From NCBI RefSeq assembly GCF_002953255.1, contig NZ_CP026498.1:341674-405673 (forward strand): a stretch of DNA of 64,000 bases. Direction: 5' to 3'. Under the pieces are notes generated by a model, which was given only the letters and a program-made list of their open reading frames with translations, searched no databases and was not told the DNA's origin. This document shows, in pieces, positions 62,731 through 64,000 of this stretch. A program made the translations under genes and the position numbers. Origin of the DNA: Streptomyces sp. CB01881. Lineage in GTDB: Bacteria > Actinomycetota > Actinomycetes > Streptomycetales > Streptomycetaceae. Each line of letters starts with the position of its first letter. Position 1 is the first letter of the stretch.

Positions 62731-63045
62731 CTACTCGTCGCGCGTGGCGTCGATCTCGGCGGCCAGTGCGGCCACGTCGCGTGCATGGGTGTAGAACTTG
62801 GCGGCGTACTCGTCGCTGATCGCCGGAAGAACCCTCTCGAACGCCCCCAGCAATCTGGTCAGGCCTCGTCGGGCCGGTTCGGGGAGGGGGCCCTGGAGGA
62901 CTCGGGTGGCGTAGCCGGCGGTGTCGGCGTCGAGCATGACCATGTCCTGGTCCTCGATGTCGAGGCCGCGGAACCTGGACGGGAACGGCATCGCCCGGTG
63001 GTCGTCCATCATCTGCGCGAGCGCGTCGAGCATCTCCGTGATCAC
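62731..63045 (-). CDS. Small hypothetical helical protein
   Basis: About 104 residues from GTG 63045 (AGGATCC upstream): ITEMLDALAQMMDDHRAMPF, RFRGLDIEDQDMVMLDADTA and PARRGLTRLLGAFERVLPAI, ending YTHARDVAALAAEIDATRDE. All helical with a Met/Asp-rich loop. I do not recognise a family. The frame continues upstream to 63192 without a better start. Confidence 0.6.
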   Translation of the reverse strand: MITEMLDALAQMMDDHRAMPFPSRFRGLDIEDQDMVMLDADTAGYATRVLQGPLPEPARRGLTRLLGAFERVLPAISDEYAAKFYTHARDVAALAAEIDATRDE

Positions 63046-63170
63046 GTGGGGGATCCTGTCACCGGCACGCGCTGGTCGAGGTGCCTTTCGCGCCACTGGT
63101 CCGAACGTCACGGCTCGTCCAGGCGCGCGCGCCCGCACCGAGGTCCCTAGCCTGGAGGGAGGAGGAGGCG

Positions 63171-63557
63171 ATGACAATGCTTGGAGACGCACCGCTGGTG
63201 GCCATCATCCCGGCCGCCGACATTGCCCGGGCGAAGAGGTTCTACACCGACACGCTCGGCCTGAAGCTCAGCGAGGAGACCGCGCAGGACCTCACCTTCG
63301 AATGCGGCGGAACGGAGTTCGGCCTCTACGAGACGCCGAGCGCCGGACAGGCCGCCCACACGCTGGCGAGTTTCAAGGTCGCGGACCTCGATGCCGAGAT
63401 GGCGGCGCTGCGCGGGCGCGGCGTCACGTTCGAGGAGTACGACCTGCCGGGGCTCAAGACCGTCAACGGCGTCGCGGAGGCCGAGGGCATGCGCGCGGCC
63501 TGGTTCAAGGACAGTGAAGGGAACATCCTCTGCGTGAACGAACGGACCACCACGTAG
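63171..63557 (+). CDS. VOC (glyoxalase-fold) protein
   Basis: 128 residues: PLVAIIPAADIARAKRFYTD, TLGLKLSEETAQDLTFECGG, EFGLYETPSAGQAAHTLASF and AWFKDSEGNILCVNERTT. Both metal-site strands are present (Glu in FECGGTEFGLYE, Asp/Glu in KDSEGNILCVNE). Close to the common streptomycete glyoxalase-like proteins of unknown substrate. GGAGGAGG lies 5 nt before ATG 63171. A strong terminator follows 50 bp after the stop. Confidence 0.85.
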   Translation: MTMLGDAPLVAIIPAADIARAKRFYTDTLGLKLSEETAQDLTFECGGTEFGLYETPSAGQAAHTLASFKVADLDAEMAALRGRGVTFEEYDLPGLKTVNGVAEAEGMRAAWFKDSEGNILCVNERTTT

Positions 63558-63606
63558 TAGCCACCTGCCCTACGTAGCACCCGCCCACCCACCACGGCAC
63601 GCCCGC

Positions 63607-63647
63607 GCGCCGGGGCGGTCCCGTCCACCGCGGGACCGCCCCGGCGC
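63607..63647. terminator. Strong Rho-independent-type hairpin after the VOC gene
   Basis: Perfect 16-bp stem: GCGCCGGGGCGGTCCC pairs with GGGACCGCCCCGGCGC across a 9-nt loop (GTCCACCGC). No T run follows, which is normal in high-GC actinobacteria. Confidence 0.75.
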
Positions 63648-63692
63648 AGGACACCCCGGCGCAGGACAGCCCGGCGCAGGACAGCCCGGCGC
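63641..63692. repeat. 15-bp tandem repeat, about 3.5 copies
   Basis: CCGGCGCAGGACAGC repeated in tandem starting inside the right arm of the terminator hairpin. Slippage of the stem sequence probably created it. Confidence 0.8.
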
Positions 63693-63808
63693 GTGGGCCT
63701 CCGCTCCACCACGCTCGCCGCCGCGGGGCATCCCCCGCCCCTTCCGGCCGGCCGGGGATCCCCGGGTCCGGTCGCGCGGCGGGCCGACTGTTACGCATAG
63801 TGGTGGGC

Positions 63809-64000
63809 GTGACCGACCTTCCCTGCACGCCCGGACGGCGGACGGTGCTGGCCGGCGGACTGGCGGTGCTCCTCGGCGTGGCCGGCTGCGGCAGCGGCAG
63901 CAGCGGCGGGCACTCTCCGACACCGTCGTCCGGCACAGCCCCGTCGTCCGGCACGGCGACCCCGACCGGCCCCCCCCCCCCCCCCCCCCCCCCCCCCGCC
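63809..64000 (+). CDS. Lipoprotein with Tat-type signal (partial, runs into poly-C)
   Basis: From GTG 63809 (or 63803) the frame encodes a signal with twin arginines and a lipobox: CTPGRRTVLAGGLAVLLG then VAGCGSGSS, so Cys is the lipidated residue and the protein should be anchored outside. A Ser/Gly/Thr/Pro linker follows (HSPTPSSGTAPSSGTATPTG). From about 63970 the sequence is an uninterrupted run of C, read as polyproline, to the last few bases. The window ends here, so the functional domain is not visible. Confidence 0.75.
   Translation, partial: MTDLPCTPGRRTVLAGGLAVLLGVAGCGSGSSGGHSPTPSSGTAPSSGTATPTGPPPPPPPPPA

Noticed and set aside
62566..63692. Tandem repeats considered as replication or partition iterons.
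   Set aside because: Units are short, GC-rich and near slippage-prone hairpins, with no rep or par gene nearby.

Overview
The window is high-GC actinobacterial DNA. GC-rich third codon positions, GGAGG-type ribosome binding sites, frequent GTG starts, ATGA-coupled gene starts, a Streptomyces-type gas vesicle cluster and several small streptomycete protein families point to Streptomycetaceae (Streptomyces or Kitasatospora). This rests on gene content and codon use, not on a marker gene. I saw no rRNA, tRNA or CRISPR array.

Left flank (1-18.0 kb): the end of an alpha/beta hydrolase, signal peptidase I, a cupin-type XRE regulator, a LuxR-type regulator broken by three apparent frameshifts, and a 1142-residue fusion of an Orc1/STAND-like AAA ATPase, a TPR-like region and a GT4 glycosyltransferase. 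Next come an IS1182-family element split by an IS3-family element, a decayed gene, a GlnX-like four-TM sensor with a phased operator-like array upstream, a CorA transporter, an Asp/Glu racemase and an ATP-grasp protein.

Middle (about 18.15-54.17 kb): I interpret this as a 36-kb genomic island inserted in the 3' end of a SAM-dependent methyltransferase gene. The displaced 3' end of that gene lies at 18.0 kb and the repaired gene at 54.06-54.82 kb. A 28-bp direct repeat marks both junctions, paired GTCAGCA heptamers lie near both ends, and integrase and excisionase remnants sit at the left end. The island carries a gvpO-A-F-G-J-L-S-K operon with two divergent accessory genes (an SRPBCC protein and a histone-like tail protein) and many small stress or envelope genes: two CsbD, two SRPBCC, two YihY/BrkB, CYTH-CHAD, STAS, YbdK ligase, iron permease, a large catalase with an F420-type oxidoreductase, and mrpE-F-G. 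It also holds IS630 and IS5 elements, many gene fragments and an inverted duplication, so it has been rearranged repeatedly.

Right flank (54.2-64 kb): a small secreted peptide gene, then a compact five-gene operon of the STM4015-STM4014-STM4013-STM4012-STM4011 families (leucine-rich-repeat-like protein, ATP-grasp protein, phosphatase-superfamily hydrolase, two radical SAM enzymes). This is a conserved cassette whose pathway I do not know to have been worked out. A dienelactone-hydrolase-like protein without its nucleophile, small hypothetical genes, a VOC protein with a strong terminator, and a Tat/lipobox lipoprotein running into a C homopolymer close the window.

Several genes are split by single-base shifts (LuxR, mrpF, the decayed gene at 10.2 kb). 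These could be real decay or residual assembly indels, and the entries say so.
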